In this document: piece by piece, positions 15,203 through 23,926 of the stretch
Numbering within the stretch: the first letter of the stretch is position 1
Layout of the letters: each line of letters opens with the position of its first letter
Source: Cupriavidus oxalaticus
Lineage (GTDB): Bacteria > Pseudomonadota > Gammaproteobacteria > Burkholderiales > Burkholderiaceae
DNA: 64,000 nt
Assembly (NCBI RefSeq): GCF_004768545.1
Contig: NZ_CP038639.1
Span: forward strand, 248,001-312,000
Direction: 5' to 3'
Position numbers and translations under genes: made by a program
The notes under the pieces: model-generated
What the model saw: only the letters and a program-made list of their open reading frames with translations
Database searches by the model: none
Told to the model about the DNA's origin: nothing

Positions 15203-18200
15203 ATGTCTAATACTTGGTATGCGCCCTTGCGGGCGCTTGTCAGCCTTGGCTCTCAGGCCGAGAAAATCGCGCACCAGGGCGAGATACACGCGGCGCGTCA
15301 GCGCCATCTGTCGCAGTTTTTCACGCCCGATGCCATTGCCCGCCTGATGTGGGGCGCGGTCGCCCACTGGCAGCCTAACCGGAAGGTGTCGATACTCGAT
15401 AATTCGGTCGGCTCGGCCCGCTTGCTGCAGTTCGCGAACGCGGGCACGCACAGCCTCTATGGCGTGGACGTGCACCAACCAACGATCGAGGCGGTGCAGC
15501 ATGCCATCGAGGCTGCTGGCTTTGACGGCAGCTTTCGGCACGCCGGCATGGAGGAAATCCATCCGACGCGCTTCGATGTTGCCCTCATTAACCCGCCGTT
15601 CTCCATCCATCTGGAGTCGCCGCACCTGAAGCCCTACGACTGCACTACCTGGGGCCGATTTGGGCCCAACACCAGCGCCCTGAGTCATGAATATGGGCTG
15701 TCCCAGGCACTCGACGCGGCGCAGATCGTGGTGGCACTGCTGCCCACAACCTTCGTCGACAAGTTCGCCGGCCTGGTGATCGGCCACGGCGAACCCTTCG
15801 CCGATGCGGCAAGGCGTGTGGTCGGCGTGTTCGACCTGCCAACGAGCGCCTTCCGGGAGGAAGGGGCGGAGGTGCGCACCTCCATTGCGGTATTCGCGCG
15901 CTACCGCATGCGCGCCCGCGATTTCGTGCGGCAAGCCGTGTCGGATTTGGCCGAGCCGCTGCCTGCGCTGGAACTGCAGGCCGAGGATCGTCTCTATGGC
16001 GAACCGCGGCTTGGCCACCAGCTGCTGGATGACGAAGGGCCCGCTATCACGCGTCCGGTGGCCTCGCAGAAACGGGTACGCATCTCGCATGACGGGCGCC
16101 GCATCGTGCTCGGATTCGAGTGCGGGTTCGTCGAGGCGATGGTGCTCAATCGTGTGCTGGAGCGCCGCATCGTGTCGCTGGAGGGCCAGCGCCTGCCCCG
16201 TGGCTTTCGCTACGCAGGCACGGGCCGGCTGGATCTGGAGGCCTATCTGGTGCAGCCTGATCCGATCGGGGCATTGGGGACGCTCGTTGCCATGGTGAAG
16301 TCTGCCGGCGGTGAGCCGGAGTTTGCACCGGGCTTTCTCGAGCACTTCCGCCAGCGTCTGCGTCGCAGCATGCGTCAGGCGTTGCCCTTGCGCCATGCGG
16401 TCTGGACGACCGGCGTAGGCGCCGCCGAGACCATCGTCGGTACGGCCACGAAGACGCATCTGGTCGATTCGTCGGTTTGGGGCGGCCCGGTTATCAAGGC
16501 CGGCCAGACGGTGCGCTTCGATCGGCAGCCTGACGGCCGCTACCAGTACACGGTGCGGGACAAGTGTTATGTCGTCTCGTTGGACGAGATCACCACCCGC
16601 TACAGCGTCGGGAAATCGGCGCAGGCGTGGGAGATCGTGCACGAGGGGATGGCCGTGCGCTATCCCGGGCAGGCCGAGCGGCTGCGCAAGCGGCTGCTGG
16701 CGCTGGGCATTGACCGGTGGCTGGACTGGCAATTCCAACAGGAAGACCTGGTTGAGCTGCTGCTCAAGCCCAACGGTGCTGTGGCCGCGTGGGAGCAGGG
16801 CTGCGGCAAGTCGCGTCTCGCGGCGGGCCTGATCCTGCTGTCCGGCGTGAAGCACGGCCTCATCGTTGTCGAGGCACGGCTGATCGCCGAGATGCGCGCC
16901 GAGCTAGAGCAGGTCATGCCGGCTTCGGACGTGCATGTGATTCAGTCGCCTGAGGACCTGGTGCAGCTTGGCCGCCTCAACCTGATCGCCTATGAGCGCT
17001 TGCGCATGCCCGTTGACCGGCAGGCCTCGCGCCGCATCACGTACGCGCATCGGCTGCGTCGTCGCGTCGGCCTGCTCGTGGCCGATGAAGGGGAGCGCCT
17101 GTCCAACCCGGCAAGCGACCAGAGCCGGGCGCTCTGGCAGCTATCGGCAAAGCGGCGCTATATCCTGACTGGCAGCCCGATTGCCAACTACCCGCGCGAT
17201 ATCTTTGGGCTTATCGCGTTCACGGGCGGTGACGGCACGGCAGCCCAGCCGTATGGCTACCGGCGTGGCTACCTGGAAGCGAACTGGCTCGCCTCGGTGC
17301 AGCATGCCGAGCGCGGCATCGACCGCTTCCGCAGCGACTTCGTGGTGCTGGAATGGGTGACCTGGGAGTTCGCCGAAAGCCTGCAGGATGGGGCCAAGCG
17401 CGAAGTGCCCAAGATCGGCAACCTGCCGCGGTACCGGCAGATGTTGGCGCCGCACGTGAAGCGTCGATTGGTGTGCGAACCCGATGTTGCCCGCTATATC
17501 CGCATCGAGCCGCCCGCGGTCGAGATGGTCGAGACGGACTGGGACCCCGCGCATTTGTCGTTGTATCTGCGGACGGCCGACGAGTTCGCGCAGTGGTACC
17601 GGGACGTGCGAAAGGTAGAAGGGAAGTCCAACAACCTGATTGCGATCCTGGCACGCATCCGTGCCGTGCACTTCGCCGCCAACTATCCGCAGCATGGGGT
17701 CGAGGGTGTCGGAGTGCTGGGGCAGCTGACCAGCAAGCAGCGCGAGGTGATCAAGCGGTTGGAAGCTATTGCTGCAGAGGGAAAGCAGGCCATCCTGTTT
17801 GCCGAGAATCCGGGCGTCATTAATCTCATCGCCAGCGAGTTGAAGGCGAAGGGGGTAGAGACGGTGCCGTTTCACGGCGGCATTCCGATTGCGAAGCGCG
17901 TGGCCGACAAGGACAAGCGTTTCGTCGGCGGCACTGCCACGGGCCTGTTGTGCACCAAGGCGTCGGGCCGGGCGGGCTACAACCTGCCCAATGCCGACTA
18001 CGTCCTCTTCTACGACCGTTCGTGGACGTGGCGCATCGAGTACCAGGCGATGCGGCGTGCGCTGCGCTGGAACCGGAAGGGGCAGTTGAAGGTGGTCTAT
18101 TTCCATTTGCCCGGGAGTCTAGATATCTACCAGGACCAGATGGTGGCGCACAAACGGGATGCCATGGAGGCGGGCCTGGACTGGGTGACACCGGAACTGG

Positions 18201-18316
18201 AGGACGAGGCGTTCCTGCATATGGACACGCTGTTGGACGAATTTGTCGACGATCTCGCCAAACTACACGGCCGCAAGGCCCGGGATCAACGTGAACTGCT
18301 CAAGGAGGCAGCATGA
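15203..18316 (+). CDS. N6-adenine DNA methyltransferase fused to a SNF2-like helicase
   Basis: A 1037-residue two-part protein. Residues 35-300 are a class I methyltransferase: FFTPDAIARLMW, the SAM-binding LDNSVGSARLL (65-75), and the catalytic NPPF (130-133) typical of N6-adenine or N4-cytosine enzymes. From about residue 500 a superfamily 2 helicase follows: Walker A GCGKSRLAAG near 533, Walker B-like VADEGERLSNP near 627, motif III LTGSPIANYP near 655, motif V ASGRAGYNLPNAD near 920, and motif VI YQAMRRALRW near 947. The start at 15203 follows a terminator-like hairpin and weak GGAA. Large methylase-helicase fusions occur in mobile elements and defence or anti-restriction systems; this one lacks a visible nuclease domain. 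Its stop overlaps the next gene. Confidence 0.85.
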   Translation: MSNTWYAPLRALVSLGSQAEKIAHQGEIHAARQRHLSQFFTPDAIARLMWGAVAHWQPNRKVSILDNSVGSARLLQFANAGTHSLYGVDVHQPTIEAVQHAIEAAGFDGSFRHAGMEEIHPTRFDVALINPPFSIHLESPHLKPYDCTTWGRFGPNTSALSHEYGLSQALDAAQIVVALLPTTFVDKFAGLVIGHGEPFADAARRVVGVFDLPTSAFREEGAEVRTSIAVFARYRMRARDFVRQAVSDLAEPLPALELQAEDRLYGEPRLGHQLLDDEGPAITRPVASQKRVRISHDGRRIVLGFECGFVEAMVLNRVLERRIVSLEGQRLPRGFRYAGTGRLDLEAYLVQPDPIGALGTLVAMVKSAGGEPEFAPGFLEHFRQRLRRSMRQALPLRHAVWTTGVGAAETIVGTATKTHLVDSSVWGGPVIKAGQTVRFDRQPDGRYQYTVRDKCYVVSLDEITTRYSVGKSAQAWEIVHEGMAVRYPGQAERLRKRLLALGIDRWLDWQFQQEDLVELLLKPNGAVAAWEQGCGKSRLAAGLILLSGVKHGLIVVEARLIAEMRAELEQVMPASDVHVIQSPEDLVQLGRLNLIAYERLRMPVDRQASRRITYAHRLRRRVGLLVADEGERLSNPASDQSRALWQLSAKRRYILTGSPIANYPRDIFGLIAFTGGDGTAAQPYGYRRGYLEANWLASVQHAERGIDRFRSDFVVLEWVTWEFAESLQDGAKREVPKIGNLPRYRQMLAPHVKRRLVCEPDVARYIRIEPPAVEMVETDWDPAHLSLYLRTADEFAQWYRDVRKVEGKSNNLIAILARIRAVHFAANYPQHGVEGVGVLGQLTSKQREVIKRLEAIAAEGKQAILFAENPGVINLIASELKAKGVETVPFHGGIPIAKRVADKDKRFVGGTATGLLCTKASGRAGYNLPNADYVLFYDRSWTWRIEYQAMRRALRWNRKGQLKVVYFHLPGSLDIYQDQMVAHKRDAMEAGLDWVTPELEDEAFLHMDTLLDEFVDDLAKLHGRKARDQRELLKEAA

Positions 18317-18564
18317 AAGCGAACGAGTGCAGCATCGCCATTGGAGAAGGGCTGGCAACGATCAAGCGACGCGGCACGCGTGGCACGACCGTTGCCCACA
18401 TTCTCGGTACGATCGAGGCGGACGGGTTGGAAGTCGTCTGCCTCGATCGTCTCGTTCATGGCATCGCCGAGAGCGAGATGGACGGCTGGCAGGTTAGTGG
18501 CGCCGTGACCAGCGTGCTGGCCAGGCCGATTGGACCCATTCCAGCGAAAGGCAGTCGAAATTGA
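18313..18564 (+). CDS. Small protein coupled to the methyltransferase-helicase
   Basis: An 83-residue protein whose ATG overlaps the preceding stop (ATGA at 18313-18316), with AAGGAGG a few bases upstream inside the larger gene. It starts MKANECSIAIGEGLATIKRR and has an alternation of strands and helices (TTVAHILGTIEADGLEVVCLD). I do not recognise the family. The overlap indicates translation at a fixed ratio with the fusion protein, so it may be a subunit or regulator. A terminator follows at 18664. Confidence 0.7.
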   Translation: MKANECSIAIGEGLATIKRRGTRGTTVAHILGTIEADGLEVVCLDRLVHGIAESEMDGWQVSGAVTSVLARPIGPIPAKGSRN

Positions 18565-18663
18565 CCAACTTTCGGGGGATGCCTCTGGCTTAAACCACTT
18601 TAAGATCAGTTCCGTAGCGTGCCCCGCTACGGAATTGCCTCTCAAGATGTACCCGTTCCACTC

Positions 18664-18692
18664 AAGCCCTCCTCGTGAGGGCTTCTTTTTTT
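18664..18692 (+). terminator. Intrinsic terminator after the 18313 gene
   Basis: AAGCCCTC (18664-18671) pairs with GAGGGCTT (18677-18684), followed by C and seven T. A textbook rho-independent terminator. Confidence 0.9.
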
Positions 18693-18751
18693 GCCAACCT
18701 GCTGGGAGCGACCCAAAGAGTCATCCGGCCATCTGCGAAAACGGTCACTCG

Positions 18752-19186
18752 TCACAGCACTTTCACATGGGTGGCCGTTTCATCTTCAACCGCCCAAAAA
18801 CCAAGTCGAGAATAGAAGGCAGCGGCGGATTCAGTATCGGTTGAAAGCCGGACTTGACGGAAATGCTTCGATGCATTCTGAAGAAGCTCAAGAACGAGGG
18901 CTTCACCTATGCCGCGACGCCGAAAGGCGTTTGCAACATAGAGACGACGCAGGCGTGCTGTAAAGCCGTCCGTGACGTACGGGTCAACGTTCAACCCTCC
19001 GATTCCTACAAGGGTTCCGTTGTCAGTGATCCCGAGGAGACACTCCCCTGGCTTGTCGAACCTGTTGCTTCCGACGCGCCACTCGTCGATCAAACGCCCA
19101 ACAAAGTTGAATCCTTGCGCTGAAGCCTCACGCTCCAGATCAGCTATCTGTGGCGGAAGGACTGTTAACCGATTGACCGAGAACAT
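18752..19186 (-). CDS. GNAT-family N-acetyltransferase
   Basis: A 144-residue Gcn5-related acetyltransferase that moves an acetyl group from acetyl-CoA to an amine. The CoA pyrophosphate-binding motif A is seen in LRRLYVANAFRRRGIGEAL (R/Q-x-x-G-x-G/A form RRRGIG), and motif B in AAAFYSRLGFWAVED. Length is normal for a single-domain member. The substrate cannot be read from sequence. It lies on the minus strand between plus-strand units and ends in the region of the 18664 terminator. No clear ribosome site precedes the ATG. Confidence 0.88.
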   Translation of the reverse strand: MFSVNRLTVLPPQIADLEREASAQGFNFVGRLIDEWRVGSNRFDKPGECLLGITDNGTLVGIGGLNVDPYVTDGFTARLRRLYVANAFRRRGIGEALVLELLQNASKHFRQVRLSTDTESAAAFYSRLGFWAVEDETATHVKVL

Positions 19187-19363
19187 TTTGGAGTTTCGCA
19201 GCAGGCAGGTGGTAATGTTAGCGATTCGACGGTCCGCTTACCGGCAATTCGCCTGTCGTCGGCAAACGGCAGAAACTGGCCGAAGTCAGCGCTTGGCGGG
19301 CACGAATAGACCATAGCATCTTGCTCGTCGATACGGAATTCGAGTATCCTCACACCACATTCC

Positions 19364-19399
19364 GCGTCCCTGACGCATCGACCCCGCACCTTTTGGTGC
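19364..19399 (+). promoter_or_regulatory. Repeated leader element, copy 3 (PRTRC operon)
   Basis: GCGTC-CCT-GACGC-ATCGAC, then GCACC-TTTT-GGTGC, then CAGCTTCTG. A possible -10 (GTATCCT) lies at about 19344-19350. This copy heads the parB/PRTRC operon, which starts at 19516. Confidence 0.75.
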
Positions 19400-19455
19400 C
19401 AGCTTCTGCAGTATGGTGGCAGCCGGCTTAGCCTGGCAGTCCATCCTTCCACCCC

Positions 19456-19492
19456 ATCGGGAACCACGTTCCCGGTGCGGCAACGGGTTCCC
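19456..19492 (+). promoter_or_regulatory. Alternative-stem leader of the PRTRC operon
   Basis: CATCGGG pairs with CCCGGTG (one G-U), enclosing the loop AACCACGTT. GGGAACC in the first arm and loop is also complementary to GGTTCCC at 19486-19492, so two mutually exclusive folds are possible. The start codon is 24 bases further on. Confidence 0.5.
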
Positions 19493-19515
19493 ATTCCGTC
19501 TCGGAGAACCCAAAA

Positions 19516-21198
19516 ATGCAAAACCCCACTGTTGTCATTGGCAAGATCCGTCCTGGCCGTAACCCGCGCAAATACTTCGATCCTGCCCAGATGGCTGAGC
19601 TGACCGAATCCATTCGCGTGGACGGTCTCCTTCAGCCGATTCTGATCCGTCCCGTCGAGGACGATGAGAATGGTCATGAGTATGAAGTGGTTGCCGGTGA
19701 ACGTCGCTACCGCGCTGCACTGGCTGCGCATGGCGATGGATACCACATCCCCGTCACGCTCAAATTGATCACCGACGCCGAGGCAGACCGTATGGCGTTG
19801 ATCGAAAACGTGCAGCGTGCCGACATGGCGCCTTCCGAGGAGGCCGTGGCAGCATCGAGGATCGTGGGCCAGTTGCAGGGCGACCGCGACGAAGCGGCCC
19901 GCCTCCTTGGCTGGTCGCGCTCGACGCTGGACAAGCGCCTGGCGCTCATGAACTGCAGCGACTCGGTTCTGGATGCGCTCAACACTCGTGTCATCCAGCT
20001 CGGCCACGCCGAATTGCTGGCGACGCTCGCCAAAGCCACGCAGGACAAGCTCCTGCCGGTCATCGTGAGCGAAAAGAAGTCCGTGTCCGAATTGAAGAAG
20101 ACCATCGAGGCTGCCGCGTGCAGCCTGGAAAAAGCCATCTTCGAGAAGACGGAATGCGCCAGCTGCCAGCACAACTCTTCGTTGCAGACGGAGATGTTCG
20201 GCGAGGCAATTGCCACGGGCAACTGCACCAACCGCGTCTGCTATACCGAGAAGACCGACCGCAAGCTCGACAGCATCAGCTACGGGCTCAAGGACGAGTA
20301 TCAGGTCATTCGCATCGTACGCCCCGGCGACAACCACACCCGCATCCAGCTTCAGGTCGATGGCCCGACTGGGGTGGGGGAGGAGCAGGCGAAGGCTTGC
20401 CATGCCTGCGAAAACTTCGGTGCCGCCGTCAGCGGCCTGCCCGATTCACTGGGTAAGGTCTACAGTGGCCAATGCTTCGACACCGTCTGCAACCAGCGGA
20501 AGGTGGCCGAACGCCTGAAGGCGGAGCGCGACGCGAAGGCGGCGGCGCAAAAGCCTGCAGGCGGCGTGGCCGGCTCCGGCAAGCCCGCGAATGCGAAGGC
20601 TGGGGACAAGTCCTCGGCGCCAGCCGAGAAGCCTGTCACGTCGATCAGCGAGTCGGAGAAGGTCAAGAACTACCGGACCGATCTCTGGCGCAAGGCGCTG
20701 CGCAAGGAAGTCGCGCAGAACGCCGAGCAGGCCAATGCCTACCTGATCTCGATCGCTCTCAGCGGCCTCGCACGCAACATCGGCGGGGACAAGATGGGCA
20801 AGTTCTTCGAGAAGCTGACGGAGCAGAAGGCGTCGTCGACGCTGCAAGGCTGCCTGACGGCGGTGCATGCCCTGGACGCTGGCAAGCGGCAGCAGCTGAC
20901 CATTGCGTTGACGGTCGCGGCGGTCGACGGGATGGAGGTGGCGAACCTCAAGGAACTGTGCCGTTACCACAAGCTGGATCTCCGCGCGCACTGGAACTTG
21001 CAGAAGTCGCAGGACTTCCTTGAGATGCTCACCAAGTCCGAGATGAAGGTTCTCGCGGACGAACTGGGCATTCGCAAGGCGCTGGGCGATAGCTTTGCCA
21101 AGCTGTTCAACAAGCCGAAACCCGAAGTCATTGCCGGCCTGCTGGCTGTCGATGGCTTTGACTACACCGGCAAGGTGCCCAAGGTCCTGGGCTACTGA
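19516..21198 (+). CDS. PRTRC-system ParB-family protein
   Basis: A 560-residue ParB-like protein, larger than a classical ParB (about 300). The N-terminal ParB/sulfiredoxin-like domain has IGKIRPGRNPRKYF and the nucleotide-binding GERRYRAAL motif at about residues 58-66. A DNA-binding helix-turn-helix follows at about 118-150 (RDEAARLLGWSRSTLDKRL). Residues 210-330 carry paired cysteines (ECASCQH, CTNRVCYT, CHACENF, CFDTVCNQ), suggesting zinc sites typical of the PRTRC type. The C-terminal region after the Ala/Lys-rich linker is helical. It would bind centromere-like sites and clamp DNA. RBS: CGGAG before AACCCAAAA. First gene of the seven-gene operon. Confidence 0.93.
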   Translation: MQNPTVVIGKIRPGRNPRKYFDPAQMAELTESIRVDGLLQPILIRPVEDDENGHEYEVVAGERRYRAALAAHGDGYHIPVTLKLITDAEADRMALIENVQRADMAPSEEAVAASRIVGQLQGDRDEAARLLGWSRSTLDKRLALMNCSDSVLDALNTRVIQLGHAELLATLAKATQDKLLPVIVSEKKSVSELKKTIEAAACSLEKAIFEKTECASCQHNSSLQTEMFGEAIATGNCTNRVCYTEKTDRKLDSISYGLKDEYQVIRIVRPGDNHTRIQLQVDGPTGVGEEQAKACHACENFGAAVSGLPDSLGKVYSGQCFDTVCNQRKVAERLKAERDAKAAAQKPAGGVAGSGKPANAKAGDKSSAPAEKPVTSISESEKVKNYRTDLWRKALRKEVAQNAEQANAYLISIALSGLARNIGGDKMGKFFEKLTEQKASSTLQGCLTAVHALDAGKRQQLTIALTVAAVDGMEVANLKELCRYHKLDLRAHWNLQKSQDFLEMLTKSEMKVLADELGIRKALGDSFAKLFNKPKPEVIAGLLAVDGFDYTGKVPKVLGY

Positions 21199-21270
21199 TC
21201 CCTTTCACACTGCCTTATCGCAGGGCGCCATCCGGCGCCCTGCCTCATCCCATTTCCCCAAGAGGTCACC

Positions 21271-21726
21271 ATGTTTACTGAATTGGTTCCGCTCGTCCGT
21301 GCGAGCGACAAGGTTGTTGTTACGCTGTCCATGCAGGGCGATGTCATGTCCGTTGTTGTGCTGCCAGTTATCAAGAATGCCGCGGACGCTGCGCTGACAT
21401 CGCCTCTGGTGCTGTCGGCAACGCCTGCGGAACTGGATGCTGAGTTCGCGGCGGCCGTCCTGAGCGTGAGCGAGTCGCATCGCTCGCTGGCAGAGCAGGC
21501 CGAGGCAACGAAGTCGATTCTCGATGCCGCCAAGTCCACGCAATCGTCCAAGGCGACGAAGGCGCTGGCCAAGGCCGCATCGCCATCGGCGTCGGAAGCG
21601 TCAAGCGGGTCGGACGATGATAGCGAAGCAGGCGATGCCGAAGCTGGTGACGCCGCGCAGACCGAGGCGGACGCGAAGGTGAGTACGCCGTCCTCGGTCG
21701 GCACGGATCTGGCGTCCCTGCTCTAA
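21271..21726 (+). CDS. PRTRC system protein E
   Basis: A 151-residue protein starting MFTELVPLVRASDKVVVTL. The N-terminal half (to about residue 85) is the conserved PRTRC E domain with short strands (VVVTLSMQGDVMSVVVLPVI) and AEQAEATKSIL; the C-terminal half is low-complexity, rich in Ala, Ser, Asp and Glu and probably disordered. The biochemical role is unknown. A strong GGGCGCC hairpin sits between parB and this gene (about 21223-21244). RBS AGAGG precedes the ATG. Confidence 0.85.
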   Translation: MFTELVPLVRASDKVVVTLSMQGDVMSVVVLPVIKNAADAALTSPLVLSATPAELDAEFAAAVLSVSESHRSLAEQAEATKSILDAAKSTQSSKATKALAKAASPSASEASSGSDDDSEAGDAEAGDAAQTEADAKVSTPSSVGTDLASLL

Positions 21727-21736
21727 GGAGACCGAC

Positions 21737-21961
21737 ATGGCACTCGAAATCAAGAAGTTGCTTCGTCAGTTTTCCTACAACGGCATGGCCCTTGTGGACC
21801 CTGGTCCGGCGTTCACGCCAGAGCAGGTGCGCGACATCTATTCGGCCCAGTATCCCGAGCTGACCACTGCTTCGGTGGATGGTCCGGAGGTCAAGGGCGA
21901 GGTCGCGAACTTTACTTTCGTCCGCGCCGCCGGCGCCAAGGGCGCACATGCGCAAATCTGA
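21737..21961 (+). CDS. PRTRC system protein C (small ubiquitin-like family)
   Basis: A 74-residue protein starting MALEIKKLLRQFSYNGMALVDPG, matching PRTRC protein C, which from memory is grouped with prokaryotic ubiquitin-like (beta-grasp) proteins. The conserved SYNGMALVDPGPAFTPEQVRD and a following strand VANFTFVRAAGAKG are visible. The tail reads AAGAKGAHAQI: no terminal Gly-Gly, but a Gly six residues from the end could become the conjugating end after trimming, perhaps by the JAMM protease encoded at 23923. It lies 10 bases after protein E, with AAGGAG upstream. Confidence 0.85.
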   Translation: MALEIKKLLRQFSYNGMALVDPGPAFTPEQVRDIYSAQYPELTTASVDGPEVKGEVANFTFVRAAGAKGAHAQI

Positions 21962-22007
21962 CCTGATGAAAGCACTGGCCACCGGCCAGTTTGCCACCAC
22001 CACGGAG

Positions 22008-22030
22008 CCGCCCGAAAGGGCGGTTTTTTT
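22008..22030 (+). terminator. Intrinsic terminator inside the PRTRC operon
   Basis: CCGCCC-GAAA-GGGCGG followed by seven T, ending 21 bases before the protein F start codon. A very stable GNRA-capped terminator between genes C and F would lower expression of the downstream E1/E2/JAMM genes unless read-through is regulated. Confidence 0.85.
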
Positions 22031-22051
22031 ACATTCTGAGGAGACTCAACA

Positions 22052-23191
22052 ATGCTGTTCGATCCTCGGTCGTTTGTTCCAGAGGTCGACGCAGGACAAC
22101 CCGCATGGACGCCTGCGCGACAACGTCCCATTGCCCGACGTCGACCTGCCCATGATTTTCTGACGCTGCCGGCCATCCCTGCTGGGGTTCCAAACAGCGC
22201 GCTGCTGACCTTCGGGGATGAGGTCGATGTGATGGACCTTGTCCGTGCACAGTTCGCCACCGGCGTACTGCGTGCGAGCGATGTGTCGAACCCAACGGGC
22301 GCAGGCGATGCGTTCGCGCAGGCCATGTTTGCGTGGCTGCGCGCCCGCACCCCTGAGTGCAAGCGACTGAGCTTCGGCTTCTCGCTGATCGACATTGGGG
22401 CTGCGAAGGATCAGCTGATGCAATTCGGCTGGGAAGACGAGATCGAGGCGCCGCTGTATCTCGCCATCGACATGCCCGGCGACGACGTCTACTTCATCGG
22501 TGAAGCGCGCGCGAGCGCACTGCGAGCGGCACACCCGCATCTTCTCTACACCGCGATGTCGCTGATCAATACGGCTAGCGCGAAGTCGCTCTTCCTGCGT
22601 ACCCCTGAAGCCCTGCTTGACCTGTTTGCGCGGTGGCACTGGGAGTACGACAGCACCCTTGCCGACGACAAGAACGCCAGGGAGTTCCTTGCCGAGAGTT
22701 GTGGCATGGATGAAGGCGACATCGAGCGATACCTGCCGTCTGTCGTCAGGCCGGAACTCGCACCGGATGACGTCTTGCCGCCGGCCTGCCACGGCTATCC
22801 GGCGTCGAGCAAGCTGCGAGCATTCGGTAGCAGGAAGCTCTATGAACTGTCTCGCGCCCACAATGGCTGGATCAAGGATCTGTGTATTGCACTGGCCGAT
22901 CTGCGCCTGACGCTGAAGAGGCGAGGCAACAGGTCGGCCGTTGCAGGTGCACAGTGGGCGGAGCCGGCATATTCCGCGGCCACGATCGCGTATGCCCGGT
23001 CCGACTACGTCACGCAGGTCCTCGACGACCTCTATGACGGGCTCAATAACAGCGGCGACGCGACGACGTTCCAGTGCTTCATCCCCATTGCGAGCGAGCC
23101 TGTGGCGATCCGGCAGCAGTTCAGAGACCTGGACGGCATGCTGAAGACCATCTCGGCGCTCGATCGCGTTCTCACACTCATTTCTGACTAG
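22052..23191 (+). CDS. PRTRC system protein F
   Basis: A 379-residue protein starting MLFDPRSFVPEVDAG, matching PRTRC protein F in length, position and sequence style. Conserved-looking segments are FLTLPAIPAGVPNSALLTFGDE near the N terminus, LYLAIDMPGDDVYFIGEARA, and FQCFIPIASEPVAIRQQF near the C terminus. No enzymatic motif is clear to me and its biochemical role is unknown. GAGGAG precedes the ATG by 8 bases. It is separated from gene B by 9 bases. Confidence 0.87.
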   Translation: MLFDPRSFVPEVDAGQPAWTPARQRPIARRRPAHDFLTLPAIPAGVPNSALLTFGDEVDVMDLVRAQFATGVLRASDVSNPTGAGDAFAQAMFAWLRARTPECKRLSFGFSLIDIGAAKDQLMQFGWEDEIEAPLYLAIDMPGDDVYFIGEARASALRAAHPHLLYTAMSLINTASAKSLFLRTPEALLDLFARWHWEYDSTLADDKNAREFLAESCGMDEGDIERYLPSVVRPELAPDDVLPPACHGYPASSKLRAFGSRKLYELSRAHNGWIKDLCIALADLRLTLKRRGNRSAVAGAQWAEPAYSAATIAYARSDYVTQVLDDLYDGLNNSGDATTFQCFIPIASEPVAIRQQFRDLDGMLKTISALDRVLTLISD

Positions 23192-23200
23192 GAGGGCCAC

Positions 23201-23926
23201 ATGGCCGAAATCCTGGCCGCTACGCGGTCGCACGACGTGGCCCTGCAAGGCGCCATTTTGCTTTATGGGCAGGGGCCAGGGCAGTTCTCCTACGCTACAG
23301 CCCATCGCATCGAGCCGGATGGTTCGGGTCGGCCCGTCATTGGCGCTGGCACCCCGTTGAACCGTATGGCGTTGATCCACGCAGTACGTGAAGTGGCGGA
23401 GGCCTCGCTCCCCAAGGGCGAGTTCCTTACACCCAACGTACTGTCGATCAGCCCCAGCGCGGTGACCTGGTGGTTTCCGGCGGCACAACGGCGCGTGTTC
23501 TTCGACTGCAAGGAATTCGGCAAACGCAGCGCGGTGGTGCCGCACCCCGCGCTTGTGTTCCAGGCATCGCAGTCCGGGTTCCGGGTCTTCGCCCTGAGAG
23601 GGGACGAGCGCCCGGTACCGCTCAGCGACCTTTGCGAGCCGCCTTACTTCAACACCTGGGACCACGGCAAGATTTGCATCGGCTCAGCCCATGTGCCCAA
23701 GCAGATTGACGTGGCATCCATTGCAGGCTGGGAAGCCGGATTCTTCAACTCGGCCTTCACCCATCCCAACCATGGCGGCAAGCGCGTGACATACGAGCGC
23801 GGCGCCTATGCCTTCTGGAAGGACATGCTTGACGGGCAGTTTCCCGACTACCCGAAGCAGGTCCTCGTTCCCATAAAACTCAAGCTGGCGGATCTGATCG
23901 CCGGCAAACTGGACAAAGCATCATGA
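23201..23926 (+). CDS. PRTRC system protein B (E2-like)
   Basis: A 241-residue protein. By established family assignment PRTRC B is related to the prokaryotic E2 (ubiquitin-conjugating) fold. Here the candidate catalytic cysteine is Cys159 in NTWDHGKICIGSAHVP, next to His155, followed by the conserved GWEAGFFNSAFTHPNHGG. The N-terminal strands (LQGAILLYGQGP, AVTWWFPAAQRRVFFD) fit an E2 core. It would carry the small ubiquitin-like protein (possibly C) from the ThiF/E1 protein to a target. AGGAGG precedes the start; the next gene overlaps by 4 bases. Confidence 0.87.
   Translation: MAEILAATRSHDVALQGAILLYGQGPGQFSYATAHRIEPDGSGRPVIGAGTPLNRMALIHAVREVAEASLPKGEFLTPNVLSISPSAVTWWFPAAQRRVFFDCKEFGKRSAVVPHPALVFQASQSGFRVFALRGDERPVPLSDLCEPPYFNTWDHGKICIGSAHVPKQIDVASIAGWEAGFFNSAFTHPNHGGKRVTYERGAYAFWKDMLDGQFPDYPKQVLVPIKLKLADLIAGKLDKAS

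Noticed and set aside
15251..16855. 565-codon minus-strand frame opposite the methyltransferase
   Set aside because: Long antisense frames are expected in GC-rich genes; the plus strand has clear catalytic motifs.
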